A stretch of DNA of 64,000 nucleotides. It comes from Paragonimus westermani. Its lineage: Eukaryota; Platyhelminthes; Trematoda; Plagiorchiida; Troglotrematidae. The notes under the pieces are model-generated. The model ran no database searches, was not told where the DNA came from, and worked only from the letters and a program-made list of their open reading frames with translations. Location of the stretch: assembly GCA_008508345.1 (NCBI GenBank), contig QNGE01000109.1, positions 314,859-378,858 of the forward strand, written 5' to 3'. The position numbers and the translations under genes were made by a program. This document shows positions 34,190 through 43,989 of the stretch, piece after piece; position 1 is the first letter of the stretch; the number at the start of each line of letters is the position of its first letter.

Positions 34190-34410
34190 TTATAGCCTTG
34201 TTAGCGGGCACAGGCGTGTACGCGTGTTTCAAGCCAGATCGCTCTAACGTTTCAGAGATCTGGTCGCCAAGATCCACGATCGATAGCAGCTGCCAGCTAA
34301 AAAAAACCGCTCAACGTTTGAAGGGCAACACATTGCTGGGAACCAAAATTTATCAGTACGTGGAAAGGCATAAACTGAAATTTCTTCATCAAACGATAGG
34401 TGGTAGAAAA
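34190..34410 (-). repeat. Uncharacterised dispersed repeat family, copy 2 (reverse strand)
   Basis: In reverse complement it has CTATCGATCGTGGATC, then ACGTTAGAGCGATCTG, then CTTGAAACACGCGTACACGC, aligning with the 10.7-, 41.2- and 51.5-kb copies. Its 5' part (CACCTATCGTTTG...) aligns with CACC- or ACCTATCGTTCGG in the 41-kb copy. Confidence 0.5.
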
Positions 34411-34657
34411 GTCCGCCCAAAAACAACGCACATTTATAAATTGATGGAACAGTGACTAAAACTTAGCAAATTTCCCGTAGAATAGGAGTGCTGTGTTTCT
34501 ATTTTTATCGCAGCTAGTGGATTGTGAAGTGACGATGATGTTTCCAAAATGCTAAATGACGTATAACAATTTTCACTTTTGTTCCTTTGTCATTAAACCC
34601 TGTCGATCTTTCTTATGGCAACCTTTCGATTCTTAAACATTGTTTACTGCCTGATTA
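34411..34657. other. Anonymous sequence
   Basis: No recognised feature. Confidence 0.4.
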
Positions 34658-35332
34658 ACTTCATGAAACGATTTTGAACAGAGGGTCGGAACTATACCGG
34701 AATTCATACCGTTCATATGTTCTGTCGTAAAGTTGCAATTTCGAATGGTCTGAGTTCCAACGGGAGCAAAGATTTGCACTCTAATATCTCTCCGTAACTC
34801 ACGCCAACTGGAGGGTAAACAGTTGACTTAGGAACACAACATATCGACTACTCGTCACACTGTCAGAGTAACCGGTGATGATGTGAGAAATGTTCAACAG
34901 GCTATGACAGAGGTGCACAGTGAACTTATACCAACAACATGACAAGTACTATGCGACCACAGTGAACTTTTCTAGTGGCTGTTTCAGAAGGATGTCCTGT
35001 AGAGCTTGACGTCACACTCGATGGTTGACAGCGGAAGGCGTCAGTTTTTACGATGAAGGATGAAAGGGGAGATCGCATCAGCCGACTGTTTACGAATCAC
35101 GATTTTGGAATTTCAACAGTTTGCTGGGAGATGGGGATTTGGGAATTGACTGGATAGCCCACATCTGAGCTAGTGGAATGGGGAGCCCAGGGTGGCAGTG
35201 GATAGAAGCAAGCAGATCCTGTTGTTCTCCCTGGTGGGTTTGCAGTTCGTATCGCACCTTACTAGGGAAGTGTAACACGTTAGCAACAGACACGGACCAG
35301 TGTCATACTCAGAGATTGATTAGCTGTACAAC
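34658..35332 (-). repeat. 675-bp inverted repeat, right copy
   Basis: This is the reverse complement of 26613-27287 with no mismatch seen over the whole length. Near-identity over 675 bp contrasts with the heavy decay of every other repeat pair in the window. It therefore implies a recent duplication or insertion, gene conversion, or an assembly duplication. Confidence 0.85.
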
Positions 35333-35424
35333 AGGAATCTCATTATCCACCTCTCGAGGAACCGGTTTCTTTTCTGCTTTGGGACGTTTTGTTTGATGTT
35401 TTTCGATAACGCATATCAAGATAA

Positions 35425-35757
35425 ACTGCTGTCACCTCTTCCGTCATACTCGCTCACATCCTATTCCGTCAAAGATGGTTGATGCATCCCAAAAGTTTAA
35501 TTGAAATAGCGTCCACGAATGCAGATGAATGTTTTGAGGTTGGGTGGTTGAAGCCGGTTTGTTTGATTTGCATGAATAAGGAAGGAGCTTGTTAGAGCGT
35601 ACACTGATGAGGATTATGACTGGGGTGAACATTACTCGCTACATCCAATATGTCACACATCCTCTGAGGTGCTGTATGTAGATCCCTGATAGTGACGATA
35701 CATGAATAAAGAGAGAGGATCAGGGATCGTTGGGTAATGCACAACCGCCGCTTTTAA
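35425..35757 (+). repeat. Diverged direct repeat, copy 2
   Basis: It aligns with 28115-28440 in the same orientation. It lies about 90 bases beyond the right inverted-repeat copy, whereas copy 1 lies about 830 bases beyond the left one. The orientation relation between this repeat and the inverted repeat therefore differs at the two sites. Confidence 0.65.
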
Positions 35758-35759
35758 AG

Positions 35760-37730
35760 TAGCTGCAGGTTATTTGTTCTTCACCCAGTTTTATGTTTAA
35801 GCTTGGGTTAGAACTTGTATAACTGTTCATTCACTGCAACCCAGAGCATTAAGACCTTGTTGATTACGGCATTTCTCATGGTGGCAATCTGCTCTAAAAT
35901 AAAAGAACCCGATGCCGAAAACATTCTCCACTTTCATGTGTCTACTGGAAATAGCAGTCTTTGTTGTTGAGCCAAGTTACCTCGTATGAAAATTTCCACA
36001 CGCTTTATTGGGAACAGATAGGACCTGAATGCATAATGCATTCCCAGCTAAAGATACAATTTATGTTGCAACTGATAGATCTGGGGTAAAAAAAAAACGG
36101 GTCATAGTCTGGGATCTGGGGACCTGTCGGATGTACGATACGATATAATTAATAGGGCACGATCCGTAGCTGATGTTTTAACCGGTTTTATATTGGAAAC
36201 CTTGTTATAAAGTTATAAGAGTAGTGCAGTTTAGTCTGTCGATTTGCAGCACAGAAAACCCCTGGAGAATGTGAATTGCGACTAGAGAATTACTTATAGT
36301 GATTAGTTTTTATCCCAGAAAATTGGCCACTTACTCCCTATTGGTGAAATCAGTTAAAAGAATGAAGTGACTTTTCGGTTTCATGAACGATCAGAGTTAC
36401 ACCATATCTTTAGTCTAAAAGCAAGTGTGCAAATCTTAAAAAACCTATCAGCTGGTTTCAGCCTGAGGGTAGCACGCTAATCGGGAAACTGCCCTCTTTC
36501 GGAAAAGATCAAATGGAGACAGGCGTAAACACTGTAGAAGACGGGACTAGCAACATACAAAATTGTGCAAAACAAAAACTGGGCAGAAGTTCATAGATGC
36601 AAACAATTAAAAACAGTTGAATGACTTACTACTGTAAATTTCTCAACAGCAAAAAAATTATCTGGAACAATTACACATTACATGAAATATCACCAACCTT
36701 AGTGAAGCATCTAGACTTCTTTCACTTGGATACGTTCAAAAGTGATTTATGCATAGTAATTTTATCTAGAGAGAAAAATAAACGTACACACTTATAGTCA
36801 ACTTTCAGTGGGGTGACATAAAGTTAACATTTTTTAAGGCTATCCAACACCATCAAGGGTGAATATTTCAACAATGCGAAGCTTCTCCACGTGACAGCTC
36901 TTGTAACCTAGTTTTTGTAAATGACATTGCTGCGGACTGTGACAGTTTACAGGCAGTTGAGTGGTAAAATATCAGACATTGTGTAACGTGTCTTGTTAGC
37001 CAGAAGAACAAAACTAATCCTTCAAAAGTGACTGTGATCTGTGCTGCGCTCCCACATGAGGTAACATATCAGATCGGATAAATATCTGTCCATCTGCGCC
37101 CGTGCGTAAATATTGATAGATGTCTCCATGATACGGTCAGTGGTTGCGATTCAAAAAACCAGTTCGATTTGTAGCAACCTGTGGCGACGTAAGTTTCCAC
37201 CTCTTTCTGCGAAAGGGTGGGTGTATTCCTCATAAGTACGATCAGCCCTTCTACACAACTGTGGAACCTAATCTATCGTTAAGTGTCCGTTAGTATAGTC
37301 GCTGTTTTTCTTAATTGTCAAGATATAATGAAAACACAATGTGGCTAATGAACAGCGGACTCTACGTGAAGGCAATCCGTGGTCGTTCTACATCAGCTTG
37401 TTACATTGGATAGGCGAGTTTCTAGGTCATTCTACCGTTTGGTTCACAAAGTCTTACCTGAAGTGGCCGTGGTCGTCTATAAGAGAGTGCGGTGACTATG
37501 CAGTGATTGATGTAAAAACAAGAAATACACATTTTCGTGTGACTTGTCTCTGTGGGTTCAACATGTCTCGCTGGTTGGGAATCAAAAATTCCCGAATAAG
37601 GTTAGTGGCACCGTCAAATAACACAAGTTCGCAATCCGTGTTGTGTTTATCATAAGTTGAGTAAAGCAACCTGCTTTCTACACTTCACATACCCTATCGC
37701 GATGCCTATTTCAGCATCAGGGTTTGGGTA
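35760..37730. other. Anonymous AT-rich sequence
   Basis: No supported gene. A 104-codon frame at 37341-37655 (plus) lacks an ATG and contains KWPWSSIRECGDYAVIDVKT. It reads protein-like but has no identified motif or clear splice pair. Confidence 0.35.
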
Positions 37731-37731
37731 G

Positions 37732-37760
<29 letters not shown>
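37732..37760. repeat. (TA)n microsatellite
   Basis: Twenty-nine bases of uninterrupted alternating T and A. Confidence 0.95.
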
Positions 37761-37763
<3 letters not shown>

Positions 37764-38211
37764 ACCAACTAAGTCTGTTAAATACGAGGAACACACACAT
37801 GCTACCTTGAACTAAGTACTAAACCTGCTATTTCATACTGTTGCAACATAATCAGATTCTAGGCCTCGGACACATTCGAAGGATTGCTTTAAATTCAATT
37901 GTCAATTTTGTCAGTTTGAATGTCTGATATGTATGTGCAGTTAAGGCGGATCTTTAACTAACCATTGGAATAGCAAGTTTTCCCAATGACTGACTAACTA
38001 CGAGATGGTTCGTCTGGATCTGAATAGGTGGGTTGTAAAATCACTGAGATGATATGGCGACCAATCGATACTGATGCGAAACTCCGTTTGAGTGATCTGC
38101 CTTGGCTACGTCCTCATGTTAGCTCCATGCCCTAGCAGACCTGTTGTTAATCTACTTTTCAATTTCCTAGGCGCACCAGGGCGAAAATGATTGTGTCACT
38201 GTCAGTTGGTT

Positions 38212-38424
38212 ATGGACCTTCGACTGATAGTCGTTCTTCTCGTCTTTTTTCACCTAGGCAACACATGGCTTTTCTGTCCATCCCGGTATGGTGACGACGG
38301 TTACCCCGCGGACAAAACCTGCACACGGAACCGAATTGTAAGGAAAATCAATATCAAAATACGCAACGCATCAAACTCTGTGTTTACGACCGACGTTTTG
38401 ATGATAAAGTTGGGTGAGATTTGA
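38212..38424 (+). CDS. Candidate first exon or small secreted protein
   Basis: From the ATG at 38212 the frame begins MDLRLIVVLLVFFHLGNTW, a textbook signal peptide with one basic residue, a hydrophobic core and a polar end. It is followed by LFCPSRYGDDGYPADKTCTR. A good donor (CGAATT|GTAAGG, donor at 38338) would give a 126-base exon ending in phase 0. Without splicing the frame ends at 38424 (71 codons). Trematodes have many secreted proteins whose first exon carries the signal peptide, including micro-exon genes, and this exon would fit that plan. Downstream exons were not found. It overlaps the minus-strand candidate at 38507-38569 only if both are extended. Confidence 0.33.
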   Translation: MDLRLIVVLLVFFHLGNTWLFCPSRYGDDGYPADKTCTRNRIVRKINIKIRNASNSVFTTDVLMIKLGEI

Positions 38425-38506
38425 ATACCAGCTGTCTCTGAATCAAGGAATAATGAACAAAAGCAATCACGGGGTGATGTATACGTGAATTACACGTGAT
38501 GCATAC

Positions 38507-38569
38507 TTGAGCTAATGTAACCGGGTTGGCAACTACAACGGTAGCAACTAACACTGCGAAAATAGTCAT
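38507..38569 (-). CDS. Candidate signal-peptide first exon (reverse strand)
   Basis: The ATG at 38569 begins MTIFAVLVATVVVANPVTLAQ, a strong hydrophobic signal sequence. GTATGC at 38506-38501 can act as donor directly after CAA, giving a 63-base, 21-codon exon in phase 0. Unspliced, the frame continues to 38384 (QVCITCNSRIHH...). The small symmetric exon resembles 5' exons of fluke secreted-protein genes, but with no transcript this is inference, and the opposing candidate at 38212 makes it unlikely that both are genes. Confidence 0.25.
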
Positions 38570-38639
38570 GATAGCTCATGAATTAACCCAAACGTGAGGA
38601 ATCAGCCCAAAAATCGAAGATCGATGTAAGTAGAATTTT

Positions 38640-39655
38640 ATTACCTAATTGTTTTGAATTGAAGATCACTCACAGTTTACCGTAGCTTTTGGTTTCAATT
38701 AAAGCACTGTAAATCAAACATTTTTAGCTCACCCAGTACGCAATGAAGCAACGTTTTAGGAACATGCTGACTAGAAATACGAAACACAACGAGAATAAAT
38801 AACTTACGGTGCCTTCAATTTGGCAGTTATGAGTGAAAAAGATACTACACATACATATGATTAACTAATACGATGAGCGACACTGTTTTTTGAGATTCAA
38901 AAGACAACCATCTACAATATCTTTTAGTTTGAAAGCCATTGAACGTCTGTGGGGTATAGCGCACATTTGTGATCAGAACCCACTGTACAACACAAGCCAA
39001 AGAAACTCTTGAAACCCACTGGAGTTAAGGTGGTGTTACTAACAAATTAATGAATCTACTCATCGTCTTCAGGAATTATACTGACGTAATACTAAATATG
39101 GGACGTTTAAATTGAACCATACATTATGTATTCTATACATGCAGGTTATAATTCAGCACATGCGCAACAACTTACTTATCCAAGCCTTTCACTGAGGGCA
39201 CACGATCAGTGCGGGCACAAACAGAAACATTTGGTCTCAACCCTTTCGATTTCGCAGAAAGCATGGCCGAAGTGTTTTGCTTGAAGGCTGTACAGCAATC
39301 ATCAATGTATAGTGATCAGATCGACCGATCACTGCCGAAAGAGGTAACAACCATCCTTAGTTCCAGTAAATGATACAGCAATCAGGGACCCCAGTATGAC
39401 TGAAATCTACCTATTAGTTGATTTTCTTAAATGACGTTTAGCACATATTTGATTAGTGCGGGGAGTTCTGTTGATACAAACTGAACATCATTCACATTCG
39501 TCCCCAGATAAAATGATCCGTCTGTTCGTTCCGAAAGAAAAGCCTGCAGGATTTTGAACCGCTACCAAGACGTGTCACATCATTGGAAAGCTGACCTTGT
39601 GCGCTGTTTAGCCTCGTAACCTTATTTTTGAGCCGAAATGTTTCACCCTGACTAA
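38640..39655. other. Anonymous sequence
   Basis: I recognise nothing in this stretch. Confidence 0.4.
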
Positions 39656-39657
39656 GA

Positions 39658-39753
39658 ATGTATGTATGTATGTATGTATGTATGTATGTATGTATGTATG
39701 TATGTATGTATGTATGTATGTATGTATGTATGTATGTATGTATGTATGTATGT
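39658..39753. repeat. (ATGT)24 microsatellite
   Basis: About 96 bases of uninterrupted ATGT (CATA on the other strand). It abuts a GC-richer segment at 39754 that ends at another short ATGT run at 40371-40380. Confidence 0.97.
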
Positions 39754-40380
39754 CCTGACCCTTTCTGCTACCTTGGCGTGGTGATCAAGCTTGTGTGCTG
39801 TTTTGATCCGGAGGGCTGTGCTGACTGTGACTTCGGTCCTTGCGGGTTCAACCTTGTCAGATTGGCCGATGGGGAGCAGCCAGACAAAAGGCAGATGCGA
39901 GTGTCTGTGGACTTCTATCCATTCTTTTCTTCGGCTTTGTTGGTGCATTGTATGATGAGTGGTCTGCCTGGCTTTTCATAGTTTGGCGAGATATTTGCTT
40001 TTCATCCGCATCTTCTTTAGGTTGCACTAGCCTGCAATCCTATACTGCAACGCTTCTTGTATTGCGCTTCAATAATCTTTATTCCTAGTTTAGATCTCGT
40101 CATTGCAGCCTCTCTCTGTTTAGTTTCCGAGAGATAGGGGTTTCCTTTCCGTATTAGCCAATCAAGTGGCTAACCAGCATTGGCCGGCTGGACACAAAGG
40201 CCCCACTGGCACACCTCCCAGTCTTATTCCTTCGGGTTTACACTGGATATGTGGTGTGTTGGTGGAACTGCAATTGGTGCAGCGCAAGCCAGTTGCAGTG
40301 ATGGATAGGCGCAGGCGTCCTTTGGCTTCGGTCACTGTGACAGGCTAATCCGAATCGGATGCCGCCAACCATGTATGTAT
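39754..40380. mobile_element. Probable interspersed element bounded by ATGT repeats, class unknown
   Basis: The segment is visibly richer in G+C than its surroundings. It starts at the end of the (ATGT)24 tract and stops where ATGTATGTAT reappears. Plus-strand frames across it are open for over 70 codons (CCFDPEGCADCDFGPCGFNL...; 39840-40088). A box-A-like TGGCGTGGTGATC at 39774 and box-B-like GGGTTCAACC at 39844 occur on the plus strand, about 70 bases apart. However, a SINE should carry its simple-repeat tail at the 3' end, whereas the long tail here lies 5' of these boxes. On the minus strand the unit would end in a (CATA)n tail, as LINE or SINE 3' ends often do. No protein family was recognised. 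Confidence 0.45.
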
Positions 40381-40705
40381 TACACCTGTAAATTGTGCAA
40401 GGCTAAAATATTCATTAACTGTCAACTGGTGGCTACAAATGGACTGGGTAGTTTGTTGTGCTAAACCCGCACGAGTCAGAAATGTTTGCAAAGTTTAGTG
40501 CCTTCGATTTACAGTACTGATAAAATTAACGTACACGCCTGACTTTTAATGTTCAAATCGAATCTATGTTAACTCCAGTCGATTCACCTAAAAAACTCCT
40601 TTTCAGTCGCACGTTTAGTGATTGCTGAAAATTCTCCAAACGACTGAGTCATCTCACGATCTGACGTCACTCTTTTGGAATTACCTAGGAGATCAATGTA
40701 TCAAT

Positions 40706-40921
40706 ATGTCACTTATTGTTGTTACTGTGGTCATCTCGTTGATGATCGTTTACGTGAACTGCAATGACACCAAGTCAACAGCGAAGTCAGCAATGTTCAC
40801 CCCCACATGTACGCATGGCCGACCGGACTTTTTAGTTGCCATGGCTTGTGTGCCCTTTGCTGAGTGGCTTAGGAAAGATGCCGAGCCTGTTCGGATTCAG
40901 GTGAATCGGGTGAACAACTGA
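40706..40921 (+). CDS. Candidate small secreted protein (71 aa), unknown
   Basis: The ATG at 40706 opens a 71-codon frame that starts MSLIVVTVVISLMIVYVNC, a strong signal-peptide-like sequence with a possible cleavage before NDTKSTAKSAM. The mature part contains FTPTCTHGRPDFLVAMACVP and ends VRIQVNRVNN at a TGA at 40919-40921. It has two mature cysteines. The frame is open 28 codons further upstream, but that part is not signal-like. No domain was recognised. It could be a single-exon secreted peptide or an exon, and no TATA box or splice site clearly supports it. Confidence 0.3.
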   Translation: MSLIVVTVVISLMIVYVNCNDTKSTAKSAMFTPTCTHGRPDFLVAMACVPFAEWLRKDAEPVRIQVNRVNN

Positions 40922-41099
40922 GACCTGGTATGGCGTTGAGCCAGGGGTAGTAACTGGTGTGATAAATGGAGAGAGGAGTGCCCAGACGGGTTGTGAACGT
41001 TTCGATAACTATGAGCAACAGACAACGTAACGTTTCACAACTGCGGACCCGGAAACGAAATCACCGGTTGGAATCACGTCACGAAAATTGCGACCGAAA

Positions 41100-41415
41100 A
41101 GCTTACCAAAAGGGCTTGCACGAAAACAGACTCTCTAACCGGGTCACATTAGAGAACGACGCCAACATACCGCTGTAGCCACGGCAGTCCAATGACGCGG
41201 ATGTGTGTGCGTGTTTCAGGTCAAATCGCCCGGGTTCATCACCCAGGTGTTTTTTGCTACCATGGTCAGGGGGAGATAGCAATTGGCCGTAAAAAATACG
41301 GCTAAGCACTCGAAAGACAACGCTAGAGTACAAACAGGTATAGTGAAGATACGGTAGTTTCCCGACAGATTGCGCTATCATGGTGATTGTTCCACCGAAC
41401 GATAGGTAATAAATG
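41100..41415 (-). repeat. Uncharacterised dispersed repeat family, copy 3 (reverse strand, longest alignment)
   Basis: In reverse complement it aligns with the 51-kb copy over most of its length: GACCTGAAACACGCACACAC, then TACAGCGGTATG, then CCGGTTAGAGAGTCTGTTTT and CCCTTTTGG. Its 5' part matches the 34-kb copy. The minus-strand frame 41103-41381 crosses it without stops (92 codons, including PGRFDLKHAHTSASLDCRGY), so the family may descend from a coding element. Confidence 0.55.
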
Positions 41416-43660
41416 GTTTTTTCGTACTAGGTTACGCCTCTCTCTCTGTTTTGCTTATCGGACGGTAGCCGCATGCAACTTGGTCTGGACGAAGCAGCAC
41501 GCGGAAACCCGATCTCAGACTGTGAATAAGAAGACAACGTACTGTTGTTGTGAACGAAGAAAGCGGATGGCACAAGTTTTTTGGGAAACCAACACACGAC
41601 TTATGCGTCTCTACGGAACTACGAACAGAAACACTCATTTGCACACGGCACTCGTCTGAGGATGCTCCAGTCGCTTTGGACACCATGTCTCAGTTCCGTC
41701 ACGTGGCGAAAGCCATTGTACGTGATGCTGCCCACTAATGATCCTTCCCGTATCTCTCCCCTATTTATCCCGCGATCATTCCGATCCATGCTGCTACTGA
41801 ATAGTGGTGTAAGTAGTGTTGTGAACCGAGAAGGCGGACGGCACTGTTAATCTGGTAGGTGAACAGTGTAGTGGACTGTGGTTTGTTTGTGCGGCCCGTG
41901 GTAAGAGCGTGGAATAGGCCACATGCAGATTTAGTGTAAATCCTTTGAATGTATGATCAGTGACCCGTAAAACTGCTCAAAGACGTCTCAAAGAACAGTA
42001 TTCATGACTTTCAGAGAAGTGGTCACCCACGAATATTAACATGTGACTGTTGCACTAGGGATGACTTTCGAAGTGAAAAGTGGTTAGTGATGAGGGATAC
42101 GTTTTTAGATTACCATTCAGACACTAACTCTGAGATCGATGGTTTGTTTACTTTGCGTACAGGACACCAACAGGAACCACTAAGGTCGAAACAGCTGCCT
42201 GATACTTCGCAGACAGTCACCGGAACCAAACATCCACAAACGTACTAAGACTTCCAAGTGTGCTTCGCAGTCATAGTGTCCAGAGCCATCACAGTGATTC
42301 ACAGTGGGATCGTGAACAGAGATTCGGATGAATATCAGAATTCGCATCTTCCTCCACTCTGTAAATTCCTAGGAATCCTATTTTACGTGCATCTGGTTAG
42401 ACTAAGTTAAATAGTTGATCAAGCGGGATATCGGTCGGCATTCCGAAACATCTTTGTGTTCATCTATTTTATTGGCAATCTACAGAAGGTTAGCAATTCA
42501 ACAGAAGGTAGCTCTAACTGGCTGATTACCTTCTTGTGGCAGAAGACAAAGGAGAAACGAATTATGACGCCGTGGATGTTCATTTAATTCAGCAAGCTCC
42601 TGGAGACTCAAGTTGAAGCATAAGCTTGAAATACCGAGTCTCAACAATCTATCAATTCACCTATTCCTGACCACTAACTGGACACCTTGTGAGAGCGCTT
42701 TTTACGTCCATCACTTTGACATATGGTGATGCACACTGATTACTTCCTGTTGTTTCCTTTTACAGGAGTACTACTAGAACCTCTAAGTCAGAAGAACGCT
42801 GTCCTCCGATGTTTCGAAGTTGGATGAAGGTAATCAACAACTGTAACAGACAATCAGATTAGCGACAGTTGTTTTATATGTTCGCTGTTCAAGTGTGTCC
42901 CTTCTGTGAAGGTTCCTCTCTGTGTTTCATCACAGTCGACTGTGAACCTGTGTCTGATTTGTACACTACATTTGTCCACCAATTCACAAACATGTGACGT
43001 AAACCTGTGACCAGCTGCTCTTGATTTTGCATGCCTGACACCCATGGTGATATGAAGTCAGTCCGATGACGAATAGCCAAAAACAGACTGTTAGCCAAAA
43101 AATATCCTAATTCTGATTGCGTAATTGCCAGCAAGTGCGCAGTCCATAGTCTCTATTGACCGATTTTCCTATCCACCCTGGTTACTGATTTCATATTTAT
43201 TATATCGTAGTTAGTATGATAATCAGACACACAAAATATGTCTTGTTCGCCACGTTGTAGTTCTCATGTTGTTTGAACCGGTGGCTCTGTCTAAACTGGT
43301 GGCCATATTTCGCGCTCAAAGACAATTGCGGAAGTCACTGCCCATGCGATTCACAGTAGCATTCAGATGTTACTCACCAGTTCTTGGCTGGTCACATGTG
43401 CGTGAATAGGCTATCGACTCCCTTTCTTAACGGAACCCGTCCTAAGAAACCAATCCCTCATCCTTTGCACTGGCGACACACAAGGTTACCTCGTGTCCGA
43501 ATGTTCTCGTTTAAAAGTTATGTAGGCCGATCAACTGAAGCGAACTGATTAAGTATCTTTTAATTCTACTGTTCAGTAGCTGAAACGATCAACCTCTGAT
43601 TTGCTCTTACTAGCCGCATGCGATGACGCTTTTTTGGCCAGCAGTGAGATAACTACCATA
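41416..43660. other. Anonymous sequence
   Basis: A short similar pair (GTTGTGAACGAAGAAAGCGG at 41542 and GTTGTGAACCGAGAAGGCGG at 41818) is the only internal repeat noticed. No supported gene. Confidence 0.35.
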
Positions 43661-43667
43661 AATTAAC

Positions 43668-43757
43668 ATGTCGATACACTTTTGCATTGTCATTGTGCTG
43701 TTGTTACCAGAGACTTGTGTGCATTCACCGAAATGCATCCCCAGGATTACGCAACCA
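43668..43757 (+). CDS. Candidate signal-peptide first exon
   Basis: The ATG at 43668 encodes MSIHFCIVIVLLLPETCVHS, a signal-peptide-like start, and then PKCIPRITQP. A good donor, CAACCA|GTAAGC, at 43758 ends a 90-base exon after exactly 30 codons (phase 0). Unspliced, the frame continues to a TAG at 43986-43988 (106 codons). The plan, a short symmetric first exon with a signal peptide, is the one seen in fluke secreted-protein and micro-exon genes. Downstream exons were not located. Confidence 0.33.
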
Positions 43758-43843
43758 GTAAGCGTTGAGATGCATCCCATTTTAACTGTGTATCAATACT
43801 TTCCCTTGAGGGTTTGTGTACGCTCGATTGACCAGTTCATTGT

Positions 43844-43862
43844 GTGTGCGTGTGTGTGTGTG
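43844..43862. repeat. Short (GT)n run
   Basis: An imperfect GT dinucleotide run with one C interruption, inside anonymous sequence. Confidence 0.6.
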
Positions 43863-43989
43863 CCTAGACGTGGTTTTCAATTTCACTGGTGTACAGAACG
43901 TGGCATTGGTTTGAGAGACTTGTGCGAGGTTGTCCCTTTAGACACCCTAAGTAAAACGGTCTACTCGATTCCAACCAGGATACTTTAGG

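Noticed and set aside
39774..39855. A tRNA gene or SINE promoter suggested by A- and B-box-like sequences
   Set aside because: Box spacing is long, no cloverleaf can be drawn, and the simple-repeat tail is on the wrong side for that orientation.
39652..39948. Frame ending in repeated Ile-His-Thr-Tyr residues and its plus-strand twin of Met-Tyr-Val-Cys repeats
   Set aside because: They are translations of the ATGT microsatellite and are not treated as proteins.
41541..41845. Two similar 25-base stretches near 41.55 and 41.82 kb
   Set aside because: Similarity is limited to about 25 bases and the flanks do not align convincingly; kept only as a note.
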